A DNA stretch of 64,000 nt from Bdellovibrionaceae bacterium UBA1609 (GCA_002321895.1 DCMZ01000008.1:372001-436000), one strand, 5' to 3'; positions 42,439-51,557 are shown, counted from the stretch's first letter. Notes: generated by a model from the letters alone, not told the origin. Numbers and translations: made by a program.

Positions 42439-43209
42439 ATGAGTGATACAATTCTTAAAGTTGAAAAATTAGAGAAGACCTACGACAACGGAGTTCAGGC
42501 CTTAAAAGGAGTGAGCTTCGACGTAAAGCGGGGCGAATTCTTAGTGATCATTGGGTTGAGTGGATCTGGAAAGTCCACTCTGTTGCGATGTCTTAACAAC
42601 CTTCATCAGCCTACGGGTGGTCGAGTCACTTTCAATGGTGAAGATATCACTGTTGTTAAGGGGAGTAAGGCCCGTAGTATTCGGTCTAAAATTGGAATGA
42701 TTTTCCAGCATTTTAATTTAATTCCTAGATACTCAGTTTTTAAAAATGCCTTATCCGGTTCTTTAAGTCGCGCCGGCACACTCAAAAGCTTGATGGGTAT
42801 TTACAACGAAGAAGATAAAAAACGAGCTCTAGATTACCTAGATTTGGTGGGTATCAAAGAAAAGGCCTATATCCGTGCTGACCAGCTTTCTGGTGGTCAA
42901 CAACAGCGAGTGGCCATTGCTCGAGCCTTAACTCAGAATCCCGAAATTCTTTTGGCTGACGAACCCGTGGCCAGTTTAGATCCGGCAACTTGTCATACGG
43001 TTATGGATTACTTGAAAAAGGTAAATCGTGAGTTGGGCTTAACAGTGATTTGTAATCTTCACTTTTTAAGTCTCGTTCGACAGTATGCAGATCGAGTGAT
43101 CGCATTAAAAGGCGGAGAGTTGGTTTACGAAGGTGACCCAAGTCATATCGATGAAAAATGGTTTGAAGAAATTTATGGAGAAGGGGCCAAAGAGGTCCAC
43201 ATCAACTAA
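42439..43209 (+). CDS. phnC: Phosphonate ABC transporter ATPase
   Basis: The 256-residue protein carries Walker A GLSGSGKS, the signature LSGGQQQRVAIARAL, Walker B ILLADEPVASLD and the late His in NLHFLSL. The length and the DEPVASLDP variant match PhnC, which energises phosphonate import. It starts 8 bases after phnD and is followed 12 bases later by phnE, so the three genes form a complete transporter. Confidence 0.94.
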   Translation: MSDTILKVEKLEKTYDNGVQALKGVSFDVKRGEFLVIIGLSGSGKSTLLRCLNNLHQPTGGRVTFNGEDITVVKGSKARSIRSKIGMIFQHFNLIPRYSVFKNALSGSLSRAGTLKSLMGIYNEEDKKRALDYLDLVGIKEKAYIRADQLSGGQQQRVAIARALTQNPEILLADEPVASLDPATCHTVMDYLKKVNRELGLTVICNLHFLSLVRQYADRVIALKGGELVYEGDPSHIDEKWFEEIYGEGAKEVHIN

Positions 43210-43221
43210 GGCTAGTACACT

Positions 43222-44259
43222 ATGGAAGATAAAAAAGCGCTCGGACAATGTCTGTTATTAGATGGTGTGGTATTCACATTCCTCATTTTAAGTTTTGCAG
43301 TAGCTATTCTTCAACCTACCGAAGAGCAACTACTTAACCTTTCAATGGTGAGTGGAGTTACATTTGGAACACTGATTGTAACTATGGCTCTCGCCTACGG
43401 TTTGATTCACTTTAAAATAAAAACAGTAGGGTATTTACTGTTCTCCCCACCGAAGATCGACGATAGTGCTCATCACGTCTCCTGGTTTAAGACATTTTGG
43501 GGGGTTCAGCTGACTGTAGCTTTTGTTGTGGCATGTATTGTTGGCATTCGAGTCACTGATTTCAGTTTGTACGAGCTATTTGATGAGCAGGGTATGATGG
43601 GGGCTCGAAGGATATTTTCTAGTCTTTTCACTCCCAATTTTGATATCCTACCCCGAGCGGTTTTGGCCATCGTTGAGACCATTTTTATGGCTTTTATGGC
43701 CACAGTTCTAGCTGTGCCAGTGGCTTTTGTTTTAAGTTTTTTGTGTGCAAAAAATATTATGGGAGATCACCCCGTAGCATTTGCCTTGTATGGAACTCTT
43801 AGAACTGTTCTTAACGTCACTCGGTCTATCGAACCATTGATTTGGGCCATTGTATTTTCAGTTTGGGTGGGTATTGGTCCATTCGCCGGAATGTTAGCTC
43901 TATTACTTCATTCTGTGGCTTCATTGGCTAAAAACTTTTCGGAGCTCGCGGAAGGTATTTCTGAAGGTCCTATCGAAGCCATTCGTGCTACTGGGGCAAC
44001 ACCGGTTCAGGTGGTTTGGTTTGCTGTAGTTCCTCAAATTGTATTGCCCTATACGGCGTTCACCATTTATCGCTGGGATATCAATGTCCGTATGGCGACG
44101 ATCATTGGTCTCGTTGGTGGCGGTGGTATTGGTACCATGTTGATCCAGTACCAAGGTCAAGCCCAGTGGAACGAAGTGGGATGTCTAGTTATCGTTATTG
44201 CCGTGGTGGTATGGCTAATGGATACGGCTTCTGCCTACATCCGTGAAGCCATAAAGTAA
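43222..44259 (+). CDS. phnE: Phosphonate ABC transporter permease
   Basis: The 345-residue inner-membrane protein has about six or seven membrane segments and the permease coupling motif EGPIEAIRATGATPVQVVWFAVVPQ near 255-275 (EAA-type loop). It is somewhat longer than typical PhnE (about 260-290) because of an N-terminal pair of membrane segments and a linker (residues 1-90). A hairpin at 44297 follows the stop. Confidence 0.92.
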   Translation: MEDKKALGQCLLLDGVVFTFLILSFAVAILQPTEEQLLNLSMVSGVTFGTLIVTMALAYGLIHFKIKTVGYLLFSPPKIDDSAHHVSWFKTFWGVQLTVAFVVACIVGIRVTDFSLYELFDEQGMMGARRIFSSLFTPNFDILPRAVLAIVETIFMAFMATVLAVPVAFVLSFLCAKNIMGDHPVAFALYGTLRTVLNVTRSIEPLIWAIVFSVWVGIGPFAGMLALLLHSVASLAKNFSELAEGISEGPIEAIRATGATPVQVVWFAVVPQIVLPYTAFTIYRWDINVRMATIIGLVGGGGIGTMLIQYQGQAQWNEVGCLVIVIAVVVWLMDTASAYIREAIK

Positions 44260-44567
44260 CTTTTTATTGAGTTCATAACCCTCTTAAACAAATGAATAGG
44301 ATTCAAATCGAATCCTAAAACTTATGGCCAGCATGCTGCTGAAGTGTTGGTCAGAATACCCATATGAAACACCTACGTTTGTGCTGTAAAAGGTTTTGTC
44401 AAAAAACTGAAAGTTCCATGTGTATAGTGGCTCAAACTAGGAATCTGTTCTCAAAAATTTCAACAATTCTAGGCCTTTAATCTTAAGTCGCTTTTTATAA
44501 ACACCGATTCAACTTTGTAAGGAAAGCTCTGTCTGCAGGGCTGCTCCAACGACGTGAGGAATATAAA
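44260..44567. other. 308-base intergenic region before the GYF-PilZ gene
   Basis: It holds the hairpin at 44297-44317, a 10-base palindrome CAGCATGCTG at 44329-44338 and, next to the following ATG, a usable ribosome binding site (GTGAGGA). I see no open frame of note and no tRNA. No promoter of good quality stands out. Confidence 0.5.
44297..44317. terminator. Hairpin downstream of phnE
   Basis: TAGGATTC and GAATCCTA form a perfect 8-bp stem with the 5-base loop AAATC, 37 bases after the phnE stop. The following bases are AAAACTT, without a T-run, so it is a 3'-end stabiliser or a weak terminator. Confidence 0.45.
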
Positions 44568-45395
44568 ATGGCGCAAAATGAATTTATGGTTTCCAAAGAC
44601 GGTGAGGAGAAAGGCCCTTTTACACTGGACCAAGTGGTTGAGATGGTAAAGAGTCAAGAGTTGGGTGTTATGGATTACCTCTATGACGAATCTCAAGAGG
44701 ATTGGGTCACTCTACTTGAGCATGAAGAGATTCAAGCGAAGATCAAGTCAGTGAAGCCCAAAGCTAAGCCTAAAAAATCCAAACCACAAGAGGCTGAAGC
44801 TGTATCTCTTAAGCAAGAAAAACCATCTAATGATCAAACGGCTGAGTGGTACATCCTCAAAGGCGAAAATAAATTTGGACCTTTTGCGTTTCATGATGTC
44901 ATCAAGATGCTTCAACAAAAACTAGTATTTGAGTTTGATTTTGCGTGGAAATCTGGAATGCAGGCGTGGCAACGTGTGGCTGAGATTGAATCTTTTAAAT
45001 ATGAAAATATTAAAGAGCTTCAAGAGACTCTTATGCCTGATATTTCTGAGGTGTTCTTTCGTCGTCGCCATCGCCGAGTGAATTATAATGGAACTTTGAT
45101 CATTCACGATAATAAGAGTTTATGGAAAGGCCAGGCCATGGAAGTGAGTGCTGGTGGTGCCGGTGTTGTAATGGAAAATGCGAGCATCGTTCCTGGGCAG
45201 AAATTGTATTTACATTTCAAGCCCTGTGACGGAGTGCCTCCATTCAATGCGGTATGTGAGGTCGTAAGTAAAAAGTATCAAGACGGAGTGAAAGATAAGA
45301 CAACGCCGATTAGGTACGGTCTTAAATTTGTTAATATTAGTGATGAGGCACAAGAGGCACTGATTAAGTACTCGAATGCTGCGGAAGCCGCATAG
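44568..45395 (+). CDS. GYF_2-GYF_2-PilZ protein (putative c-di-GMP effector)
   Basis: The 275-residue protein has two GYF_2/DUF4339 modules: residues 4-55 (degenerate, with EKGPFTLDQV) and 93-142 (canonical, WYILKGENKFGPF and GMQAW). A PilZ domain follows (about 165-270), with the arginine motif RRRHRR at 165-170 and EVSAGG near 192-197 as the second c-di-GMP contact (Glu where Asp or Asn is usual). No membrane segment, so it is cytoplasmic. It lies 147 bases upstream of the ExbB-ExbD-ExbD operon, separated by a terminator. A likely role is to couple c-di-GMP to that machine through the peptide-binding GYF modules. The domains are clear; the role is inferred. Confidence 0.85.
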   Translation: MAQNEFMVSKDGEEKGPFTLDQVVEMVKSQELGVMDYLYDESQEDWVTLLEHEEIQAKIKSVKPKAKPKKSKPQEAEAVSLKQEKPSNDQTAEWYILKGENKFGPFAFHDVIKMLQQKLVFEFDFAWKSGMQAWQRVAEIESFKYENIKELQETLMPDISEVFFRRRHRRVNYNGTLIIHDNKSLWKGQAMEVSAGGAGVVMENASIVPGQKLYLHFKPCDGVPPFNAVCEVVSKKYQDGVKDKTTPIRYGLKFVNISDEAQEALIKYSNAAEAA

Positions 45396-45437
45396 TCTTA
45401 TCATTTAAAAGCTGAATATTTTAAGCTCATCTGCTGC

Positions 45438-45480
45438 ATGTACTCTCCGAGCTATTTCTCAATTAGAGAGTACATTTTAT
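45438..45480 (+). terminator. Intrinsic terminator after the GYF-PilZ gene
   Basis: ATGTACTCTC and GAGAGTACAT make a perfect 10-bp stem (45438-45447 and 45466-45475) with an 18-base loop, followed by TTTAT. It separates the GYF-PilZ transcript from the downstream operon. Confidence 0.6.
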
Positions 45481-45542
45481 TGAATGCAAAAAGTCTCTCT
45501 ATTTGGTTGAACATCAAGATTTAACCTTTTTAAGGGGGAGAC

Positions 45543-46271
45543 ATGGAAAGCCTAATTACACTGATTAAAGATGCGGGCACACCCGGTATCATTATTTTGA
45601 TGATGGGGTTGGCGGGCTTAGCTCTGATCATCGAAAGGGTAAAAGTACTATATTTTGATTATGCCATTAAGTCGGAAGAGTTTATGGCTCAAATTAAAAC
45701 TTTAGTACTTAACGACAAAGTAGAAGATGCCATTACATTTTGTGCATCCAACGATAAAGCGCCATTGCCTCATGTGGTGAAGGGTGTTCTAGAAAGATCT
45801 GATCGAGATGATGAAGGGATATACCAGGGATTAGATATTGCCCTATCAGAAGTTATTCCCCTGCTGGGAAAGAGACTTGGATACTTGGCAATGATATCTA
45901 ATGTGGCGACACTTGTTGGACTATTGGGAACTATTACTGGTCTGATTTCTGCCTTTGAAGCTGTTAGTTATGCGGATCCGGCACAAAAGCAAGCTCTACT
46001 TTCCAAAGGTATATCTATGGCTATGAATACAACGGCAATGGGACTGTCTGTGGCCATTCCTGTATTGATGGTTTACGCGTTTCTACATGCACGACAAAAC
46101 CACTTATTAGAAGAGATCTCGGAACAGTCCACTAAAGTGGTAGATATGCTTACAACAAGACATTATCAACCATTCGAGAAAGAAGCTACTTTTCCAAAAG
46201 AATTGAAGACGAAAGAGCTAAAAGATGCAGCCGGTGACGGCCCTCCACCCACTTCAGTGAAGTCAGTGTAA
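45543..46271 (+). CDS. MotA/TolQ/ExbB proton channel protein (AglR-like)
   Basis: The 242-residue protein has three membrane segments (about 12-33, 115-138, 155-178), and the middle ones carry the TolQ/ExbB signature LVGLLGTITGLISAF and TTAMGLSVAIPVL. These proteins form the pentameric stator that, with ExbD/TolR-type partners, converts the proton gradient into force on the cell envelope. It heads a long run of tightly spaced genes; the ATG follows AAGGGGGAG. Two ExbD-type genes follow, as with AglR, AglQ and AglS of Myxococcus. The domain is sure; the gliding role is inference from context. Confidence 0.9.
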   Translation: MESLITLIKDAGTPGIIILMMGLAGLALIIERVKVLYFDYAIKSEEFMAQIKTLVLNDKVEDAITFCASNDKAPLPHVVKGVLERSDRDDEGIYQGLDIALSEVIPLLGKRLGYLAMISNVATLVGLLGTITGLISAFEAVSYADPAQKQALLSKGISMAMNTTAMGLSVAIPVLMVYAFLHARQNHLLEEISEQSTKVVDMLTTRHYQPFEKEATFPKELKTKELKDAAGDGPPPTSVKSV

Positions 46272-46282
46272 GGGATTCTATA

Positions 46283-46846
46283 ATGAGAATGCGTCGTTTT
46301 CGTAAATTTCGAGAAATGGAAGAATCAGAGGCTACTTTTGAGCTAGATCTCTCCCCATTGCTAGCGCTTATGGTGACTTTGATTCCAATTATGCTTTTGG
46401 CAACAGTTTTTGTTCGAGTGACAATCATCGAAACTGAAGTGCCACAAGTAGTGAAAAAAGCCATTGAAGAAGATCGAAATAAGAAGAAGCGAGAAGTAAC
46501 CATTCACCTACATATGAACGAAAAGGGATTCGATCTAATGCTTAAATATGATGGGCGGACGGCGAAGAATCTTACAATTAATAAAACGTCAGATAAAAAG
46601 TGGGATTTAGATAAGCTACATAAATCCCTATTGTCATTCAAAACAATGCACCCTGATGTTTTCCGAGTGGATTTATTTCCTGCGGAATCCGTGTCCTATC
46701 AAGATATTGTCAAAGTGATTGATGAGGCTCGAACCGTAAAAGAGGGTGAGCCTAAAGTTAAGTTACTAGATAAAGAAACTAACAAAACTGTTGAGACGGA
46801 GATTATGTTTCCGGATGTGGTTTTCTCCAATGTGATGGAGGGGTAA
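46283..46846 (+). CDS. ExbD/TolR-like protein lacking the membrane Asp
   Basis: The 187-residue protein has one membrane segment (about 25-47) after a basic N-terminus and a periplasmic ExbD/TolR domain. The segment begins LDLSPLLALMVTLIP, where E. coli ExbD has the proton-carrying Asp25 in TPFIDVML; Ala takes that place here. It therefore cannot carry protons by the usual residue, although an Asp lies six residues earlier. It is followed directly by a second ExbD-type gene that keeps the Asp. The pair resembles AglQ and AglS. Gap to the ExbB gene: 11 bases. Confidence 0.85.
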   Translation: MRMRRFRKFREMEESEATFELDLSPLLALMVTLIPIMLLATVFVRVTIIETEVPQVVKKAIEEDRNKKKREVTIHLHMNEKGFDLMLKYDGRTAKNLTINKTSDKKWDLDKLHKSLLSFKTMHPDVFRVDLFPAESVSYQDIVKVIDEARTVKEGEPKVKLLDKETNKTVETEIMFPDVVFSNVMEG

Positions 46847-47362
46847 ATGCGAAGAGTTGTTGATCGCATGAAAAAGAACAACAAGAAATCCACCTTTGTG
46901 TTGCAGCTTACTGCCATGGTGGACATGTTCACTATTATTATCGTGTTTTTACTTAAAAGTTTTTCTACCAGTGCAGTTAACATCACTCCACAAGAAGGTT
47001 TGTTGCTGCCGGTTTCTTCTTCCTACGAAAACCCAGTGGAAGGGGTCAAGCTTGTGATCTCGAAAAAGGGAATATTCGTACAAGATGAACAAGTGGTGAT
47101 TTTTCCTGAAGAGGGAAGGCTGGATAAGAAAGATCGTGATCCTAAGGATCCATCGTTCATTACAACTCTATTTAAAGCGCTAGATAAAGAAGCTGAGAAG
47201 TCCAAGCAGATTGCTGAAGTGAATGAAGAATATAAATTTGATGGAAAGATAGTAATGCAAGCGGATGAAACTCTGCCTTATAGCTTGCTTAAAAAAGTGA
47301 TGTATACCGCCTCAATGGCTGGATATGCAGATATGAAGATGGCAGTCATGTCGATGGATTAG
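46847..47362 (+). CDS. ExbD/TolR-like protein with intact membrane Asp
   Basis: The 171-residue protein begins immediately after the stop of its paralogue. The membrane segment (about 20-40) reads LQLTAMVDMFTIIIVFLL, with Asp in the position of ExbD Asp25, so this copy should carry protons. The periplasmic part has the typical beta-alpha fold with KLVISKKGIFVQ and a final YTASMAGYADMKMAVM. In the stator it would form a heterodimer with the Asp-less copy; that is inference. Confidence 0.88.
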   Translation: MRRVVDRMKKNNKKSTFVLQLTAMVDMFTIIIVFLLKSFSTSAVNITPQEGLLLPVSSSYENPVEGVKLVISKKGIFVQDEQVVIFPEEGRLDKKDRDPKDPSFITTLFKALDKEAEKSKQIAEVNEEYKFDGKIVMQADETLPYSLLKKVMYTASMAGYADMKMAVMSMD

Positions 47363-47368
47363 AGGGAT

Positions 47369-50300
47369 ATGTTGTACGTTAAAGGATCACTACAAATAAC
47401 TTGGCTTACTTTGCTGCTTATGGCGGTGGTGCCTTCTTTTGCACAAAGCAAGAAAGCCAATGTCTATGATGAGTTAAATATGACTCAGTCGAAGACGGAA
47501 AGTGATCAGGATATGCGGGCTCTAAAGACAGAGCTGCTTGTTCAAAAAACGGAAAAACAAGCCGTATCACAAATCAGAATGCTGATTAGAAAGTATAAGG
47601 GAACTCCACTGGAGCCTGATATGCAAATGAGATTGGCTGAGCTTTATGTGAGGCAATCTAAGTCGGCAAGATTCTTCGAATTAAATAGAGAATCAGATAC
47701 CGTAATAAAATTCACACCTAAACAGTTGAAGAGTACCAGTTCAAAGCGATTACTCAAAAAAGCCATTGGGGTTTTTGATCGAATTGAATTAAAGTTTCCC
47801 CGGTACGAAAATATCGACTTAGTTGTTTTTAATAGTGCCATGGCTAGACAACAGGTGGGATGGAGTAAGCAAGCGGAAAGAAAATATTGGTCGCTAATTA
47901 AGAATTACAACTATTCTAACCTCGTGCCGGATGCTCATCTTGCCATTGGGGAAATTAACTTTGACGCTCAAAAATTTAAAAAAGCCCTTGAGCATTTTCA
48001 GGCCATTAAAAAATATCCAGAGTCCAGGGTCTATCCTTATGGAGTCTATAAAGGAGCTTGGGCTTACTATAACTTACAGAACGCCGCCGCGGGTTTAAAG
48101 GAACTCGAGGAGGTGATTCAGTATGGCCGTGAGATTGATAAACAAGGTCTTGATGCTCGATTAGATTTAAGAAAAGAAGCGTTAAGTGACATGACCATCT
48201 TTTTCGAAGATGTTCATCCTTCTTCTAAGGCTTACAGCTATATTAAAGAGCAAGCCGGATCTATAGATGCAATACCTTATCTTTTTAAGATGGGTAGGCT
48301 TTATGAAGTTCACTCTCGATATAAAGATAAAGAAGTACTTCTCCAGGATTTTATTGCCAATGAAGTAAATTCTCCTCTTATTCCTCAAGCCTATGACGAG
48401 CGGGTGGAAAACTTTGAGAACATGAGGAACCGAAAGCAGGCAGTGGTTCATTTACAGAAGTTTGATGAGCTTTGTTATAAGAGTTCTTGGTCGAAAAAAT
48501 CGAATGCGGTTGAAAAGGGTTCCAAGGAGTTTGAGGCGGCTCAAAAAGGTCTTACAGATTGTAAAGAGAGATTGCATAGAACTAGTTTAGTAATGGCTTC
48601 CAAGTGGTTGAGAATGTATAATAAAAATCCAACCTATCCGAAGTTTGCCAATTTCTCTGAGTCAGCTTTTGATATCTATTTGGCCTATAATACAATATCT
48701 GAAAAAGCCAAGAAATCGAGATTTGCTTTTGCTGAAATGCTTTTCAATAGAAAAAAATATTTAAAAGCCTCTGAGCAATACGCTTTAACGGCGAGCTATC
48801 ATGTTGAGGCAGAAGTGAAAGGTAAAAAGCCAAAAGCTCAACCTAAGATGGCGCACGACGCACGTTATGCATCGATTGTGTCCATTGAGAAAAAAGTGGG
48901 TAAAAAGGCCTGGGACAAGGATATGGAAAATCTCTTTGTGACTCGGGTTAAAGATTATGTCCAGTATCATCCCAATGGGAAGTACAGGTTGGATGTTGAG
49001 TTCAAAATAGGAATGATTGCTTTTGAGAACAAGCGCTTTGTTGAAGCTGGAAAGATATTTGAAGGCCTTGGAGAGAAGTATAGATCTAAGGAAAAAGGTA
49101 TTAAATCCCAAGATCTTTATTTGGAAATTTTGAATGAGAAAAAGGATTATCAAAATTTAAAACTATATGCAGACCGACTTCTGAAAAGAGAGAAAAAGGC
49201 TGATAGAAAGAAGAAGCTGAAGGGCATATATGAGCAGTCCTACTTCTTAATGGTTCAAAAGGATGAAGACAATCAACAGCTGGATAAGGCTATTGCGGGC
49301 TATAAGGCCTTTGCTACGGAGAACAGAAGATCAAATCTGGCGGCTAAAGCTTGGTGGAATGCTATGCAGATTGAGTTCAAACTGGATAAGCATCTTGCGG
49401 CGGCCACCTCAGCCAAGTCTTATGCGAGTATGTTTCCAAAAGAATCCAATGTTCAAGATGCATTGTTAAGAGCGGCTCAAAGTTATGAGAGGTTGGGACG
49501 TATTGTTGATGCTGCAGAAGTACTGATCGTTGCGAGTCAGAAAAAAGAGAAAGATAAATATAAGTGGAAACTTTTGGCGGCTGATTTTTATTTTATCAAT
49601 GGTAATGAAAGACAGGCGAAAACCTACTATAAAGAAGTTTTACATTCGAAAGACAATAATCATAAGCATGAAGCTCTTAAAAAGATCGAGTTGATAGAGT
49701 CAGAGAATCATTTGAGTGATCGTCACCGTAGAGCGCTTAAAGATATAATTATGACTGGCAAGCAGCCTCAAGCGAGTTTGGCTCAGTTAAAGTTTGTTGA
49801 GAAGAAGTATGAAGAAAAAGACTATCCCGCAGCTTTTAAAGAAGCGAGGGAAGTTCTCTCAATGGGTAAAGCGGCGTCCACCTTTGCTAAGGCGAGGGCC
49901 CGTATAATTCAGGCTCATATTTTAAAAGACGAATTTAGGAACCAAAGTTTAAAGACTAGTATTGATCGGCTATCTATAGTCCTGGGACTCAAAACCTCAA
50001 GAATGGAAAAGGCACAAAGAGCCTATCAAGCAGCTATAAACTACGGGGATCCCTATGTGAGTGTTGAGGCGCTGGAAAATATGGCGGCTATGTATAAAGA
50101 TTATGTGGCAGATCTTCAGTCTATGCCAACTCCACGTGGGCTGGATGAAAAAGAAGCTCTGGAGTTTAAGGGGCAGTTAGAGCAAATCGCATTTCCTATG
50201 GAAGAGAAGAGTGTGGATACCTATTCACAAGCTCTGGTGACTGCGAAAAGTCTTAAATTGCGAGATGGAAGTGTGTCTCGCCTACAAGACGTAATTGATT

Positions 50301-50389
50301 CTATCAATATGGTTAAAAAACCAAGATTTCCGACACCTGTGACATCAGCAATGCCACTACTACCTGTGGAAAAGGAGAATCCACTATGA
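47369..50389 (+). CDS. Large secreted TPR-repeat protein (GltD/AgmU-like)
   Basis: The 1006-residue protein has a signal peptide (about 1-25, ending SFAQ) and then TPR-type helical hairpins along its whole length (recognisable in HLAIGEINFDAQKFKKALEH and in the ALREAAQSYERLG-like region near 710). Lys and Glu are abundant. It would be a periplasmic scaffold. In position (after three stator genes, before a TPR lipoprotein) and size it corresponds to large TPR proteins of the Myxococcus Glt complex such as AgmU/GltD; TPR proteins are easily confused, so the orthology is tentative. It overlaps the next gene by 4 bases. Confidence 0.75.
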   Translation: MLYVKGSLQITWLTLLLMAVVPSFAQSKKANVYDELNMTQSKTESDQDMRALKTELLVQKTEKQAVSQIRMLIRKYKGTPLEPDMQMRLAELYVRQSKSARFFELNRESDTVIKFTPKQLKSTSSKRLLKKAIGVFDRIELKFPRYENIDLVVFNSAMARQQVGWSKQAERKYWSLIKNYNYSNLVPDAHLAIGEINFDAQKFKKALEHFQAIKKYPESRVYPYGVYKGAWAYYNLQNAAAGLKELEEVIQYGREIDKQGLDARLDLRKEALSDMTIFFEDVHPSSKAYSYIKEQAGSIDAIPYLFKMGRLYEVHSRYKDKEVLLQDFIANEVNSPLIPQAYDERVENFENMRNRKQAVVHLQKFDELCYKSSWSKKSNAVEKGSKEFEAAQKGLTDCKERLHRTSLVMASKWLRMYNKNPTYPKFANFSESAFDIYLAYNTISEKAKKSRFAFAEMLFNRKKYLKASEQYALTASYHVEAEVKGKKPKAQPKMAHDARYASIVSIEKKVGKKAWDKDMENLFVTRVKDYVQYHPNGKYRLDVEFKIGMIAFENKRFVEAGKIFEGLGEKYRSKEKGIKSQDLYLEILNEKKDYQNLKLYADRLLKREKKADRKKKLKGIYEQSYFLMVQKDEDNQQLDKAIAGYKAFATENRRSNLAAKAWWNAMQIEFKLDKHLAAATSAKSYASMFPKESNVQDALLRAAQSYERLGRIVDAAEVLIVASQKKEKDKYKWKLLAADFYFINGNERQAKTYYKEVLHSKDNNHKHEALKKIELIESENHLSDRHRRALKDIIMTGKQPQASLAQLKFVEKKYEEKDYPAAFKEAREVLSMGKAASTFAKARARIIQAHILKDEFRNQSLKTSIDRLSIVLGLKTSRMEKAQRAYQAAINYGDPYVSVEALENMAAMYKDYVADLQSMPTPRGLDEKEALEFKGQLEQIAFPMEEKSVDTYSQALVTAKSLKLRDGSVSRLQDVIDSINMVKKPRFPTPVTSAMPLLPVEKENPL

Positions 50390-51315
50390 AGACATTGAAA
50401 CTAACTCTTTTTACAGCCGGGCTATCGATCTTCCTAATTGGATGTGGAAGTGCCTCTGTGAAAAAGGACAAAGTTGTTTTTACAAAAAACTACACCGGTA
50501 AAACTTATAGCGATGCTAAGAGTCTTTGGAGTAGTTGTCAGACAAGAAAAAAGGCCGTGGACGGGGCGAGTTGGAAACAGTTAATGAAGTTTGCAAACAC
50601 TTGTGCCGCTAGCAAAAAGTGGTCAGATGTGGAGAAGTTAGCATACGTTATCATTGAGAAAGAGCCGGAGTCTCCTTGGGGACTTTACTATCTGAGTTTG
50701 GTCTCTGAATCTAAGGGGCTGACTCGAAAGGCTCTATGGATGGTGGATATGGCGATTAAGAAAGCTCCTAATTCTGGAACCATTCACTACCAAAAGGCAC
50801 GTTTGTTATGGCAGGAAAAGGAATATGAATTAGCAATGGTTGAAATGGAAAAGGCCATAGATTTTGATCCTGAATTAACGACGGCACACCTGTTCTTGGG
50901 TCAGGTTAAATTACGAGATCAGGATTTTAAGTCTGCCAAGGGGCATTTTGAGAAGGTTTTGAAACAGGAGTCATCGAATTTTGATGCTCTTTTAGGTGCT
51001 GCCAGTTCCATGAATCAAATGCGTGACTATAAAGATGCTGCTCCTCTTTATGAGAAGGCCATAAGTGAGAATCCAAAGGCGCTGCAACCGAGATTTGAAG
51101 TGGCATATATTTACGAAAATCATCTTAAAGATCCACAAAATGCTTTGAAACATTATGATTGGATTCATCGTAGGGTTTCTAAGGGAAAAATTGAGAAGTA
51201 TTTAGGTGATAATATTAGTCAAAAAATTACCACCTTGAAAAAGAAGATAGTTGATGAAGAGAAAGCACAAAGAAAAATATCATCTCAAACTCCTAAAAAT
51301 AAGGCGGTGAAGTGA
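50386..51315 (+). CDS. TPR-repeat lipoprotein (GltE/AglT-like)
   Basis: The 309-residue product has a lipoprotein signal ending LIGC (Cys20) and at least four TPR repeats between 75 and 240 (for example IHYQKARLLWQEKEYELAMV and HLFLGQVKLRDQDFKSAKG). In Myxococcus the TPR lipoprotein AglT/GltE sits in the same machine; the match in type and place supports an equivalent role. Its start overlaps the stop of the large TPR gene (ATGA) and its stop overlaps the small gene that follows, so the three are translated together. Confidence 0.78.
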   Translation: MKTLKLTLFTAGLSIFLIGCGSASVKKDKVVFTKNYTGKTYSDAKSLWSSCQTRKKAVDGASWKQLMKFANTCAASKKWSDVEKLAYVIIEKEPESPWGLYYLSLVSESKGLTRKALWMVDMAIKKAPNSGTIHYQKARLLWQEKEYELAMVEMEKAIDFDPELTTAHLFLGQVKLRDQDFKSAKGHFEKVLKQESSNFDALLGAASSMNQMRDYKDAAPLYEKAISENPKALQPRFEVAYIYENHLKDPQNALKHYDWIHRRVSKGKIEKYLGDNISQKITTLKKKIVDEEKAQRKISSQTPKNKAVK

Positions 51316-51554
51316 TGAAGAGAATATTACTAATAGCAGCGGTGTTAGGATTTATCCTGCCCGCTTACGGTCAGCGAGTGAAGTATCGAAAAACACAGGA
51401 AGTAAACTTCGATGGTGTTGATGTGGATGGTGTAGCAAGAAGTCCTGATGCGGCTTACCTGACTCAGAGACGAGGCATAAAATTTATGCCTATGTATAAA
51501 GTCAGAAAACGATTTGATGACGAGATTAAGAAGTCAGTGGATTACTTGAGGTAG
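51312..51554 (+). CDS. Small secreted protein in the Glt-like operon
   Basis: This 80-residue product starts with a signal peptide (about 1-20, ending AYG). The short mature chain is charged and contains FDGVDVDGVARSPDAAYLTQ and a basic KVRKRFDDEIKKS end. I recognise no domain. It overlaps the lipoprotein gene by 4 bases and is 3 bases from the FHA gene, so it is a real, co-translated member of the operon despite its size. Confidence 0.75.
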   Translation: MMKRILLIAAVLGFILPAYGQRVKYRKTQEVNFDGVDVDGVARSPDAAYLTQRRGIKFMPMYKVRKRFDDEIKKSVDYLR

Positions 51555-51557
51555 ATA

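Noticed and set aside
44297..44317. tRNA T-arm-like sequence GATTCAAATC
   Set aside because: The stem is a plain 8-bp hairpin, and no acceptor, D or anticodon arm surrounds it.
44329..44338. Palindrome CAGCATGCTG
   Set aside because: Ten bases only, not repeated nearby and not placed at a promoter; likely chance.
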